From assembly GCA_937907305.1 (NCBI GenBank), contig CALERQ010000038.1:1-6281 (forward strand): a DNA stretch of 6,281 nt, given 5' to 3'. Origin of the DNA: an uncultured Clostridia bacterium. Lineage in GTDB: Bacteria; Bacillota; Clostridia; Oscillospirales; Ruminococcaceae. A program made the translations under genes and the position numbers. Below are positions 1 through 5,706 of this stretch, in pieces; the stretch's first letter is position 1; every line of letters begins with the position of its first letter. Below the pieces are notes generated by a model. The model searched no databases, was not told where the DNA came from, and saw only the letters and a program-made list of their open reading frames with translations.

Positions 1-1
1 T

Positions 2-14
2 AGGGCGGAGCCCT
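2..14. repeat. Small perfect palindrome with GGA loop
   Basis: A 5-bp perfect stem (AGGGC / GCCCT) encloses the three-base loop GGA. The same design recurs in the hairpin clusters at 1493-1643 and 4818-4885, so this is probably the edge of a third cluster whose remainder lies left of the window. It is too short to count as a terminator and has no T-run. Only the palindrome is observed; family membership is inferred. Confidence 0.5.
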
Positions 15-26
15 GAATGACTTTTG

Positions 27-52
27 CCTACTTTTCTTCATAGAAAAGTAGG
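27..52. repeat. 11-bp inverted repeat, TCAT loop
   Basis: CCTACTTTTCT at 27-37 is perfectly complementary to AGAAAAGTAGG at 42-52, leaving a 4-nt loop. No T-run follows on either strand, so a rho-independent terminator is unlikely. It sits 12 nt after the small GGA-loop palindrome and about 50 nt before the tandem repeats. It could be the trailer of an upstream gene outside the window, or part of a dispersed intergenic repeat. I recall similar elements in gut Clostridia but cannot verify that here. Confidence 0.6.
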
Positions 53-102
53 GCCTCGGCGGCGAGCCGTACAGATTATGCCTTTGCAAAAGACTCCGCC
101 CC

Positions 103-338
103 GCCGACAGGCGAGATAAAACTTTATACCGGCAATCCCTCCGTCACGGCTGCGCCGTGCCACCTCCCTTTACACAAGGGAGGCTTTTGGTTGGTGCGAC
201 GCCGAAGGCGAGATAGAACCGTTTCCATTAATGTCAACCCCTCAGTCACGGCTGCGCCGTGCCAGCTCCCCTTACACAGGGGAGCCTTTGGGTCGGTGCG
301 GCGCCACATCCCTTACACAGGGGAGCCTTTTGGTCGGT
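103..338. repeat. Tandem intergenic repeat, about 100-bp unit, 2.3 copies
   Basis: Unit 1 spans 103-200, unit 2 about 201-303, and a truncated third copy 304-338. Each full unit starts with GCCGA(c)AGGCGAGATA, followed by a divergent spacer, then CCCTC-GTCACGGCTGCGCCGTGCC, a second palindrome, and a GGTxGGTGCG tail. Two hairpins per unit are perfect. In unit 1 they are 145-159 (CACGGC, loop TGC, GCCGTG) and 163-183 (8-bp stem, loop TACAC). In unit 2 they are 247-261 and 265-285 (8-bp stem, same TACAC loop). In the second hairpin the bases differ between units but pairing is kept (CCTCCCTT versus GCTCCCCT), which argues that the RNA or cruciform structure matters. Copy 3 lacks the first hairpin and keeps a 4-bp remnant at 310-322. 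No convincing gene or promoter is visible in 1-370. Confidence 0.8.
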
Positions 339-370
339 GAGAATGGGAGAATGGAAAGGAGTGTGCGGCG

Positions 371-1483
371 ATGGCCCGTTTTGCCCCGAAGAATGTCCTG
401 CCGGCGTTTGGCGGGTTGCTGGGTGCTGCTTTGCTGATCGGCTATGCCCCTGCTGCCGCTGCCGGGGCCATACAGGGCCTTTCCGCCTGCGGAAAAATTA
501 TCCTGCCGGCGGTGTTCCCGTTTTTGGCGGTTTCGGTGTTCCTGGCGGGGGCGCCCGGGGGCGCGGGGTTGGCTGCGCTCCTTTCCGGAGTGATGCGATA
601 CTGTTTCCGGCTGCCCGCGGCGGCGGCGCCCGCCCTGCTGATGAGCTGGATCGGGGGGTATCCCGCCGGGGCCAAAACGCTGGCGGAGCTGCGGCGGCAA
701 GGAGGCCTTACCGCGCGGGAAGCGGAGGAAGCGGCCCCGGTGCTGATCTACAGCGGGCCGGCCTATATGGCCGGGGTGGTGGGCGGCCGCATTTTCGGCT
801 CCACGGCGGTGGGGATTTTTCTGTTCCTGTGCCAGCTGGCAGCGGGGCTGCTGCTGGGGCGGCTGCTTGCCTGGGGCCGGCCGCTGCCACCCAAAGGGAG
901 CCGATCGCGGTCTTCTCCCAAAACGGAACCGGCCGCGGTGCTGCTGGTGCGGTCAGTGGGCTCGGCGGCTTCCTCTGCAGTGAATATCTGCGCCTTTGTG
1001 GTGCTGCTTTCGGCCTTCGCGGCGGTTTTTTCCGCCTGCGGGCTGTTCCCCCTGCTGGAGAGGGGACTGGCGTTTCTTACGCGCGGGGGAATAGCCGGGG
1101 AGACGGCCCACTGCTTTTTCACCGGCCTTCTGGAGATCTGCGCGGGCTCGGCGCTGGCGGCGGAGCTGCCCCCCGCCGAGGCGGCCAGGATCCTGCCGTT
1201 TCTGCTCTCCTTTGGGGGGCTTTCGGTTTGCTGTCAGGTGACGGCCTGCTTTGGGGAGGAGCCGCTGCTCTGGGGGCGACTGCTGTGGGGGCGGCTGCTG
1301 CATGGGCTTTTTACCGCTCTTTTGGCGGCGCCGTGGCTGAAAAGGGCGGTGCTCCCGGCCATGGTGGGAGCGGCTGTGCCGGCTTTTTCCACCGGGCGGA
1401 TGCTGTGGGGCAGCGGGGCGATGGTGCTGCTGTGCCTGCTGCTGGCCGCCCGCTGGGAGCGGGGGATGGCGGCAGAGGGATGA
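371..1483 (+). CDS. YlbJ-like sporulation integral membrane protein (nucleoside-recognition/Gate fold)
   Basis: A 370-residue, strongly hydrophobic protein with about eight to ten membrane segments spread over its length and a short polar break near residues 175-190. YlbJ-type features are visible: a GGYPAGAK motif at residues 95-102 followed by a charged helix (LAELRRQGGLTAREAEEA), a YSGPAYMAG segment at 127-135, GLLEICAGS near 252-260, SFGGLSVCCQV at 280-290, and RLLHGL at 308-313. The paired half-motifs fit the internally duplicated Gate/nucleoside-recognition fold. In Bacillus, YlbJ is a sigma-E-controlled membrane protein needed for spore formation; its transported substrate is not established. 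The length is slightly below the roughly 400 residues usual for the family. The ATG at 371 is supported by AAAGGAG at 355-361, 9 nt upstream. The family call is fairly secure, but whether this is the true YlbJ orthologue or a paralogue is not, so no symbol is given. No promoter is recognisable upstream. Confidence 0.75.
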   Translation: MARFAPKNVLPAFGGLLGAALLIGYAPAAAAGAIQGLSACGKIILPAVFPFLAVSVFLAGAPGGAGLAALLSGVMRYCFRLPAAAAPALLMSWIGGYPAGAKTLAELRRQGGLTAREAEEAAPVLIYSGPAYMAGVVGGRIFGSTAVGIFLFLCQLAAGLLLGRLLAWGRPLPPKGSRSRSSPKTEPAAVLLVRSVGSAASSAVNICAFVVLLSAFAAVFSACGLFPLLERGLAFLTRGGIAGETAHCFFTGLLEICAGSALAAELPPAEAARILPFLLSFGGLSVCCQVTACFGEEPLLWGRLLWGRLLHGLFTALLAAPWLKRAVLPAMVGAAVPAFSTGRMLWGSGAMVLLCLLLAARWERGMAAEG

Positions 1484-1492
1484 AACTGCGGG

Positions 1493-1509
1493 GGCGGCCG
1501 GAGGCCGCC
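1493..1509. repeat. GGA-loop GC-rich hairpin after the YlbJ-like gene
   Basis: A perfect 7-bp stem (GGCGGCC / GGCCGCC) with loop GGA begins 10 nt after the stop codon at 1481-1483. An identical stem and loop recur at 1605-1621. The RNA would be stable, but no T-run follows, so at most it is a 3'-end stabiliser or an atypical terminator. Confidence 0.65.
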
Positions 1510-1571
1510 GCAGGGCCGCAAAGCCGGGCGGGGAGAGGAAGCTTTTGGTCTGCTGGAAAGGGCGGGGGTGA

Positions 1572-1643
1572 GGCCCGCAGGGCCGGGGGGCGGAGCCCCT
1601 CGTGGGCGGCCGGAGGCCGCCGGGGCCGCCCGGAGGGCGGCCC
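1572..1643. repeat. Cluster of four GNA-loop hairpins
   Basis: Four perfect palindromes follow each other. They are 1572-1584 (GGCCC, loop GCA, GGGCC), 1587-1599 (GGGGC, loop GGA, GCCCC), 1605-1621 (7-bp stem, loop GGA, same sequence as 1493-1509) and 1623-1643 (9-bp stem GGGCCGCCC, loop GGA, GGGCGGCCC). Gaps between them are 1 to 5 nt. The region is almost pure G/C. Plus-strand frames are open through it, but the translations are low-complexity G/A/R-rich and carry no plausible start with a ribosome binding site, so I treat 1484-1767 as non-coding. Confidence 0.75.
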
Positions 1644-1767
1644 TACCTGCGGGCCGGATCCCGCGGCGGGCAGGGGCTGGCCGAGGAGGCGAGGGCGGGC
1701 CGGTCGATGCTGAGATGTGCCGGGGACAGGGAATTGTTACCGGAAAGTAAATTCGGTGCCGGGGCGG

Positions 1768-1796
1768 TTCCCAGGCGGGAAAAGGTGTGGTATAAT
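1768..1796 (+). promoter_or_regulatory. Extended -10 promoter for the 1938/2185 gene pair
   Basis: TATAAT at 1791-1796 is a perfect sigma-A -10 box, preceded by TGG (1788-1790), giving an extended -10. TTCCCA at 1768-1773 matches the -35 consensus at four of six positions with a 17-bp spacer. Transcription would start near 1803, leaving a leader of about 135 nt before the ATG at 1938. It stands out because the surrounding DNA is very GC-rich. Confidence 0.75.
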
Positions 1797-1802
1797 GGGG
1801 TC

Positions 1803-1928
1803 GAAAAATGCGGGGGCAGCCGATGCTGCTGCCCGGCCTGGAGCCAAAGCGGAAAGCATTCTGCAAAGGCACGGATTTTTGCCCCGGCCCGATGCTGGAG
1901 GGAGAGAAATGGGGCGCAAAAAGGGAGG
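1803..1928 (+). promoter_or_regulatory. Structured 5' leader, possible cis-regulatory element
   Basis: The leader between the inferred transcription start and the ribosome binding site is longer than a simple mRNA needs. It holds a 7-bp hairpin at 1814-1834 (GGGCAGC, 7-nt loop, GCTGCCC). It also holds a possible long-range pairing of TTTTTGCCCC (1876-1885) with GGGGC-GC-AAAAA (1911-1922): six plus four base pairs with a 2-nt bulge. The second strand directly abuts the Shine-Dalgarno GGGAGG at 1923-1928, so the fold could affect translation. No known riboswitch class is recognised. The structure is inferred by eye. Confidence 0.3.
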
Positions 1929-1937
1929 AAGCAGCGT

Positions 1938-2159
1938 ATGAGCAGCAAATTTTTTGACCGGGAGATAGCCCCGGCCTGCCGGTATTGTGCCATTGGGACG
2001 CCCAATGTGGACCAGGATTTTGTGCTGTGCCCCAAGCGGGGAGTGATGGCGGCGGAGGATCACTGCTCCGCCTTCCGGTACGATCCGCTGCGGCGGGAGA
2101 TCCGCCGGGCCCCGAAAATTGCCGCCGGAGATTACCGGCCGGAGGACTTTGAGCTGTAA
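1938..2159 (+). CDS. Small four-cysteine protein, putative zinc-binding, function unknown
   Basis: A 73-residue soluble protein. Four cysteines are arranged as C14-x2-C17, C31 and C43, resembling a small zinc ribbon or treble-clef-like site, but metal binding is inferred only. After the last cysteine comes AFRYDPLRRE and a basic, proline-containing tail ending in YRPEDFEL, which looks like a conserved C-terminal signature. I recall similar short uncharacterised proteins in Oscillospiraceae (Cys pairs followed by an F-x-YDPL stretch) but know no assigned function. The frame stays open far upstream, to about 1602. I chose the ATG at 1938 because GGGAGG at 1923-1928 lies 9 nt before it and because the upstream translation is low-complexity hairpin sequence. 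The gene ends 25 nt before the amidase start, so the two are probably co-transcribed from the promoter at 1768-1796. No membrane segment or signal peptide is present. Confidence 0.8.
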   Translation: MSSKFFDREIAPACRYCAIGTPNVDQDFVLCPKRGVMAAEDHCSAFRYDPLRREIRRAPKIAAGDYRPEDFEL

Positions 2160-2184
2160 GTGACGCCCAAGGGAGGAAACCAAA

Positions 2185-4743
2185 ATGAAGCAGAAAACCG
2201 GAAAACTGACCGTAATTACCGTGCTGCTGCTCACCGTGTGCATCGCGGCTGGAGCCATGGGCCTGCCCCGGCTTTTGGGAGAGAGCATTTCCATCCCGGA
2301 GGCGGCGGAGCCGGCCCTGCCCGGCACTGCGCTGTGGGTGGGGATGGACGAGCTGCCGCTGGAAATTTCCAGGGTGGAAAGCCTGGAGGATGCCCTGGAT
2401 GCCACCGAACCCCCGAAGCTTTCCGCGCGGGAGCGGGAGAAGGCCGAAAAGGAAGCGCTGCGGCAGCTGCTTATCTTCGCGCGGGAGAACCGCATAGAGA
2501 CGCTGTACTGGCAGATAGCGGACGAGGAGGATTACTCCCGGCTGGAGCTGCTGTGTAAGGCCGCCGATGGCAGCCCGGCTATCTGGGCGGCGGTAACGGG
2601 GGACTATGCCCCCGCCAAAAAGCTGAAATACGAACCGGCGGGGCTGGGCCTGTGGGGGGACGGCCTGACGGCGGAGGAACTGGGGAATAAGCTTTCCAGG
2701 CTGGGGGAGAGCGGCCTGCCGCTGGCCCTGCGCTGGAACGCCGAGCTGGCCGGGGAAGAGCTGACTGACCTGGTACAGAAAAATAACCTGACCCGCCTGC
2801 TGCCGGTGCTGCCGGAGGTGGCCGGCCGGGAGTACATGGCCCGGTGCGAGAGCTGGCAGAACGCCGGCGCCGAGGTGACCCCGGTGGTGACGGCGCTGCA
2901 AAGCGGCGTGACCGGCAGCCAGCTGTTCTACAACGCGAGGAACGGCAAGGCCGCGGGCTTTGTGCTGGCGAACTACGGCGAAATAAGCGACAATACCGCG
3001 GCCCGCGGCCTGCTGCTGAGCTACACCGACGCGGCCCAGACCCGGCCGCTGACCGCTGTTTCTCTGGAATACGCGAAGGAGCTGCACATAGGCTACCCGG
3101 CCAATAACGCGCTGGTTTATACGGCGCAGGTCTTTATTATGGGGACCAGCGACCCCGAAAAGCCGCTGACGATGGACGGCAAGGAGGTGGAGCGCACCGG
3201 AGAGGGCGGCTGCTTTGGCGTTTCGGTGAGCCTGGCCTACGGGAAAAACTACTTCACCTTCCGCAATGGGGAGGACAGCCTGACCCTGACCATCCGCCGC
3301 GGCAGCGGCACCGGGGACGGCACCACCTCCACCCTGACCTCCCGGTTCCCGACCAGTGACGCCGCCGTTTGGGCCGGGCAGGAGCTGACCTTCCGGTGTG
3401 TGGCCCCCAGCGGCAGCAAGGTGACCGCGGTCATCCATGGACAGACCGTGACGATGCAGCAGACGGCGGCGACCGCCAAGAACGGCATTGCCGCCACCTA
3501 CAAGGGGACCTACCGGGTGCCGGCCGACCTGCCCGAAGGGGAGCTGCAGGACTGGGGCCCGATCAAGTACACCATGGTGTGGGGCGGCAAGACCACGAGC
3601 TATGAATCGGCCGGGCGGTTGTACGCCGCAGGGAAAAATACCACCCCGGCGGTGCTGGCCAATACCGAGAATGTGAGCCTTTTGACCGACTATACCGATG
3701 ACAGCACCTTTATCGCGACCTACCACCGCGGGGCGAAGATCCCGATGGTGAGCTGCTTCCAGTATAACGGCACTATCTTCTACGAGGTGGCGGGGGGCTA
3801 TATCAGCAGCGACCGGGCCACGGTGGCCCCGACCCCGGCGGAGGAGACAGCGATCGGCGCGGCTTCCTCGGTGACCGAGGGGCGGCTGACGACCATCACG
3901 CTGCCCTGCGGCAGTTACCCGGCGGCTTCCGCGAAGCGCGAGAGGGCGCTGCTGACCATCTACCTGGAGAACACCGCCCTGCCGGAAAGCACCGAAGGCA
4001 TAACCGCGCCGATGGTGACGGAGGCCCGCTGGGAGGCGGCCGAAGGCGGCGTGAACCTGCTGCTGACGCTGAACGAGGAAAGCTACTGGGGGTATGACCT
4101 GCAGTATACCGAGGAGGGCGACCTGCTGCTGAGCCTGAAGGAGCCGCCGAAGCTGAGCGCGACTCCCGGTAAGCCGCTGGAGGGCATCACGGTGATGGTG
4201 GACCCCGGCCACGGCAACAAGGACTGCGGCGCCTACGGCGCGGCGGGGCTTTACGGGCCGGCGGAGGCGGAGCTGAACCTGGCGGTGAGCCTGGCGGTGC
4301 GCGACCGGCTGGAGCAGATGGGTGCGACGGTCATAATGACGAGAGAGACTGACGACCGGGAGACGCCGAAGATCGTGCTGGATGAGCGGGTACGCATGGC
4401 GGTGGACGCGAAGCCGGACTTTTTCCTTTCCATCCACCACAACAGCACCGGGCTGACCAGGTATGTTTCCGCCGACTGGACGGTGAGCTATTACTGCGAG
4501 GACGACAGCGAGACCTACGCGGCCAACCTGGCGGCGGCAGTGACCGGCGCGACCGACCGTGACACCGACGGCGAGGAATGGGGCTACTACTATGTGACCC
4601 GGCTGGGCTTCTGCCCGGCGGTGCTGTTTGAGGTGGGGTTCATCCCCAACCCGGAGCAGTATGAGGCCTGTGCCGACTGGGAGACCATCTGCGAGACGGC
4701 CAGCGGCCTGGCGGAGGGACTGCTGCAAAGCGTGCCGCGGTAA
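2185..4743 (+). CDS. Exported multidomain N-acetylmuramoyl-L-alanine amidase (Amidase_3)
   Basis: An 852-residue secreted or membrane-anchored peptidoglycan hydrolase. A lysine-rich start and a hydrophobic stretch at about residues 9-25 form a signal peptide or anchor; Cys19 is not in a proper lipobox. Residues about 48-290 are a mixed alpha/beta region that may be a TIM-barrel-like glycosidase relative (weak). Residues 308-373 look Ig-like, with GTSDPEKPLT and a GKNYFTFRNG turn. A second beta domain covers 393-484, an SH3-like stretch about 491-548, and an AMIN-like beta unit about 605-655. The catalytic Amidase_3 domain spans about 666-850. It has DPGHG at 673-677 (zinc ligand His676), EAELNLA from Glu694 (zinc ligand), SIHHN at 749-753 (His751) and LFEVGF with catalytic Glu816, so all expected residues are present. 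The enzyme cleaves the amide bond between N-acetylmuramic acid and L-alanine, probably during cell separation, wall turnover or sporulation. GGGAGGA at 2171-2177 supports the ATG. The gene follows the four-cysteine gene closely. The catalytic call is secure; the N-terminal domain names are inference. Confidence 0.93.
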   Translation: MKQKTGKLTVITVLLLTVCIAAGAMGLPRLLGESISIPEAAEPALPGTALWVGMDELPLEISRVESLEDALDATEPPKLSAREREKAEKEALRQLLIFARENRIETLYWQIADEEDYSRLELLCKAADGSPAIWAAVTGDYAPAKKLKYEPAGLGLWGDGLTAEELGNKLSRLGESGLPLALRWNAELAGEELTDLVQKNNLTRLLPVLPEVAGREYMARCESWQNAGAEVTPVVTALQSGVTGSQLFYNARNGKAAGFVLANYGEISDNTAARGLLLSYTDAAQTRPLTAVSLEYAKELHIGYPANNALVYTAQVFIMGTSDPEKPLTMDGKEVERTGEGGCFGVSVSLAYGKNYFTFRNGEDSLTLTIRRGSGTGDGTTSTLTSRFPTSDAAVWAGQELTFRCVAPSGSKVTAVIHGQTVTMQQTAATAKNGIAATYKGTYRVPADLPEGELQDWGPIKYTMVWGGKTTSYESAGRLYAAGKNTTPAVLANTENVSLLTDYTDDSTFIATYHRGAKIPMVSCFQYNGTIFYEVAGGYISSDRATVAPTPAEETAIGAASSVTEGRLTTITLPCGSYPAASAKRERALLTIYLENTALPESTEGITAPMVTEARWEAAEGGVNLLLTLNEESYWGYDLQYTEEGDLLLSLKEPPKLSATPGKPLEGITVMVDPGHGNKDCGAYGAAGLYGPAEAELNLAVSLAVRDRLEQMGATVIMTRETDDRETPKIVLDERVRMAVDAKPDFFLSIHHNSTGLTRYVSADWTVSYYCEDDSETYAANLAAAVTGATDRDTDGEEWGYYYVTRLGFCPAVLFEVGFIPNPEQYEACADWETICETASGLAEGLLQSVPR

Positions 4744-4744
4744 G

Positions 4745-4791
4745 CCAAAGGAAAAATGGGCGGCGCACCCGGCGAGGGTGCGCCGCTTTGG
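4745..4791 (+). terminator. Probable terminator hairpin after the amidase gene
   Basis: The core is a perfect 11-bp stem, GCGGCGCACCC (4760-4770) and GGGTGCGCCGC (4776-4786), with loop GGCGA. It begins 17 nt after the stop codon. CCAAAG at 4745-4750 can also pair with CTTTGG at 4786-4791 outside the core, leaving an internal bulge. Only three T residues follow (4787-4789), so it is a weak intrinsic terminator, or a 3'-end stabiliser allowing readthrough into the metallopeptidase gene. Confidence 0.55.
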
Positions 4792-4817
4792 GATAAGCAG
4801 GAGCCGGGGGAAAGGAC

Positions 4818-4885
4818 GGGCCGCAGGCCCGGCGGCGGAGCCGCCGAAACGGGCGGAAGCCCGTTTGCCCGCCCGGAGGGCGGGC
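4818..4885. repeat. Array of four back-to-back perfect hairpins with GNA-type loops
   Basis: Four perfect palindromes fill this stretch with 0, 1 and 0 nt between them. They are 4818-4830 (GGGCC, loop GCA, GGCCC), 4831-4845 (GGCGGC, loop GGA, GCCGCC), 4847-4866 (AAACGGGC, loop GGAA, GCCCGTTT) and 4867-4885 (GCCCGCCC, loop GGA, GGGCGGGC). Every stem has a different sequence, but the loops follow one rule (G-N-A, or the GNRA tetraloop GGAA). The style matches 1572-1643 and 2-14. A frame is open across the array, but it is a by-product of base composition. Function is unknown: candidates are a dispersed palindromic repeat family, an RNA 3'-end protector, or a nucleoid or topoisomerase binding site. 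Confidence 0.8.
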
Positions 4886-4932
4886 GGCCTGCTGCCCGAT
4901 GCCTGGATTTTGCAGGGAGTGGACGAGGACGG

Positions 4933-4941
4933 AAAGGGGGG
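4933..4941 (+). promoter_or_regulatory. Ribosome binding site fixing a GTG start
   Basis: AAAGGGGGG lies 7 nt before the GTG at 4949 and is the only purine-rich Shine-Dalgarno-like tract near the start of the conserved metallopeptidase sequence. The ATG at 4942 is out of frame with that protein. No in-frame ATG gives a family-like N-terminus, so GTG is preferred. Confidence 0.6.
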
Positions 4942-4948
4942 ATGTGCC

Positions 4949-5659
4949 GTGCGCAGAGAGCTGTGGGCGGATGGGACCGACCTGAGCTATGAGTGGCAGA
5001 AAAAGCGGGTAAAGAACCTGAACCTGCGGGTGCAGCCGGATGGGAGCATCCATGTTTCGACGGCGGGGTGGGTGCCCGCGGCAGCGGTGGATGAATTTGT
5101 GCGGAGCCATGCCGGAATGATAGAAAAAGCCCGGCAGCGCTGGCAGAACGAGCGTCCACAGGAAGCCCTAACGGTGGAGAATGGAGCGAAACTGCCCTGC
5201 CTGGGCCGGGAGATGGAGCTGGTGCTGCGGCGGGGTAGCCCAAAAGGTGCGGAGCTGCGGGGCAATCAATTGGTGCTGACGCTGCCCGACCCGGCCGACC
5301 AAAAGGCGGTGGAACGGCTCCTGGCGGGGTGGTGGAAGAAAACCTGCGGGGAGCTTTTTGCGGCGGTGCTGGAGCAGTGGTACCCCCGATTTGCCCGGTG
5401 GAGCATCCCCAGGCCGACGCTGCGCACCCGGCGGATGACCAGCCGGTGGGGGAGCTGTCAGCCGGCCACGGCGGTCATTACGATGAATGAGCGGCTGCTG
5501 CACGCCCCCATGGAATGCACCGAGTACATCATGGTGCATGAGCTGGCGCATCTGGTGCGGGCGGATCATTCCCCGGCGTTTCACGCGGTGGTGACCGAAG
5601 TGATGCCGGACTGGAAGGAGCGCAAAAAGCGGCTGCGGGAGGCGAAGATCCCGTTATAG
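4949..5659 (+). CDS. YgjP-like/SprT-type zinc metallopeptidase (PF01863-like)
   Basis: A 236-residue soluble protein with no signal peptide or membrane segment, so probably cytoplasmic. The N-terminal half contains KKRVKNLNLRVQPDGSIHVS, typical of the YgjP-like family (formerly DUF45), followed by a helical region. The C-terminal half holds SRWGSC at residues 165-170 and the zinc site HELAH at 197-201, with a third ligand His207 in the following DHS motif and Phe211 after it. His197, His201 and His207 would bind zinc and Glu198 would be catalytic. The family is a gluzincin-like metallopeptidase group widespread in bacteria, often next to restriction or repair genes but here alone; physiological substrates are not established. 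Length is normal for Clostridia members. The frame runs open upstream to about 4628 into the amidase gene, but those residues are hairpin-derived. The GTG at 4949 fits both the ribosome binding site and the family N-terminus. No promoter is recognisable, so readthrough from the amidase unit is possible. Confidence 0.88.
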   Translation: MRRELWADGTDLSYEWQKKRVKNLNLRVQPDGSIHVSTAGWVPAAAVDEFVRSHAGMIEKARQRWQNERPQEALTVENGAKLPCLGREMELVLRRGSPKGAELRGNQLVLTLPDPADQKAVERLLAGWWKKTCGELFAAVLEQWYPRFARWSIPRPTLRTRRMTSRWGSCQPATAVITMNERLLHAPMECTEYIMVHELAHLVRADHSPAFHAVVTEVMPDWKERKKRLREAKIPL

Positions 5660-5706
5660 GTTGGACAAAACGGTAAAATTATACGAACTGTATTACAGGA
5701 GGGAAA

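Noticed and set aside
103..338. Possible CRISPR array
   Set aside because: Only two full units of about 100 bp with internal hairpins, no short regular repeats with unique spacers, and no cas genes nearby.
259..1713. A 484-codon plus-strand frame overlapping the YlbJ-like gene
   Set aside because: Low-complexity G/A/R-rich translation, no ribosome binding site at its start, and it overlaps a gene with recognisable family motifs in another frame.
1602..1937. N-terminal extension of the four-cysteine protein
   Set aside because: The frame is open upstream, but the added residues come from GC-rich hairpins and promoter sequence; the ATG at 1938 has a proper ribosome binding site.
1234..4728. 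A 1164-codon open frame on the minus strand covering the amidase gene
   Set aside because: Its translation is rich in R, H, P, Q and G without domains, and it is exactly antisense to a gene with intact catalytic motifs. It arises because G/C-biased third positions remove stop codons on the opposite strand.
4628..4948. N-terminal extension of the metallopeptidase into the amidase gene
   Set aside because: The extra 107 codons overlap the amidase and translate the hairpin array; family members start where the GTG at 4949 places the start.
4590..5243. Minus-strand open frame of 217 codons
   Set aside because: Proline/serine/alanine-rich composition, no domain, antisense to the amidase end and the metallopeptidase.
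5660..5706. Separate promoter for the 109-residue protein
   Set aside because: The gap is AT-rich (TGGACA at 5662-5667, TAAAAT at 5674-5679), but no -35 and -10 candidates lie 16-18 bp apart.
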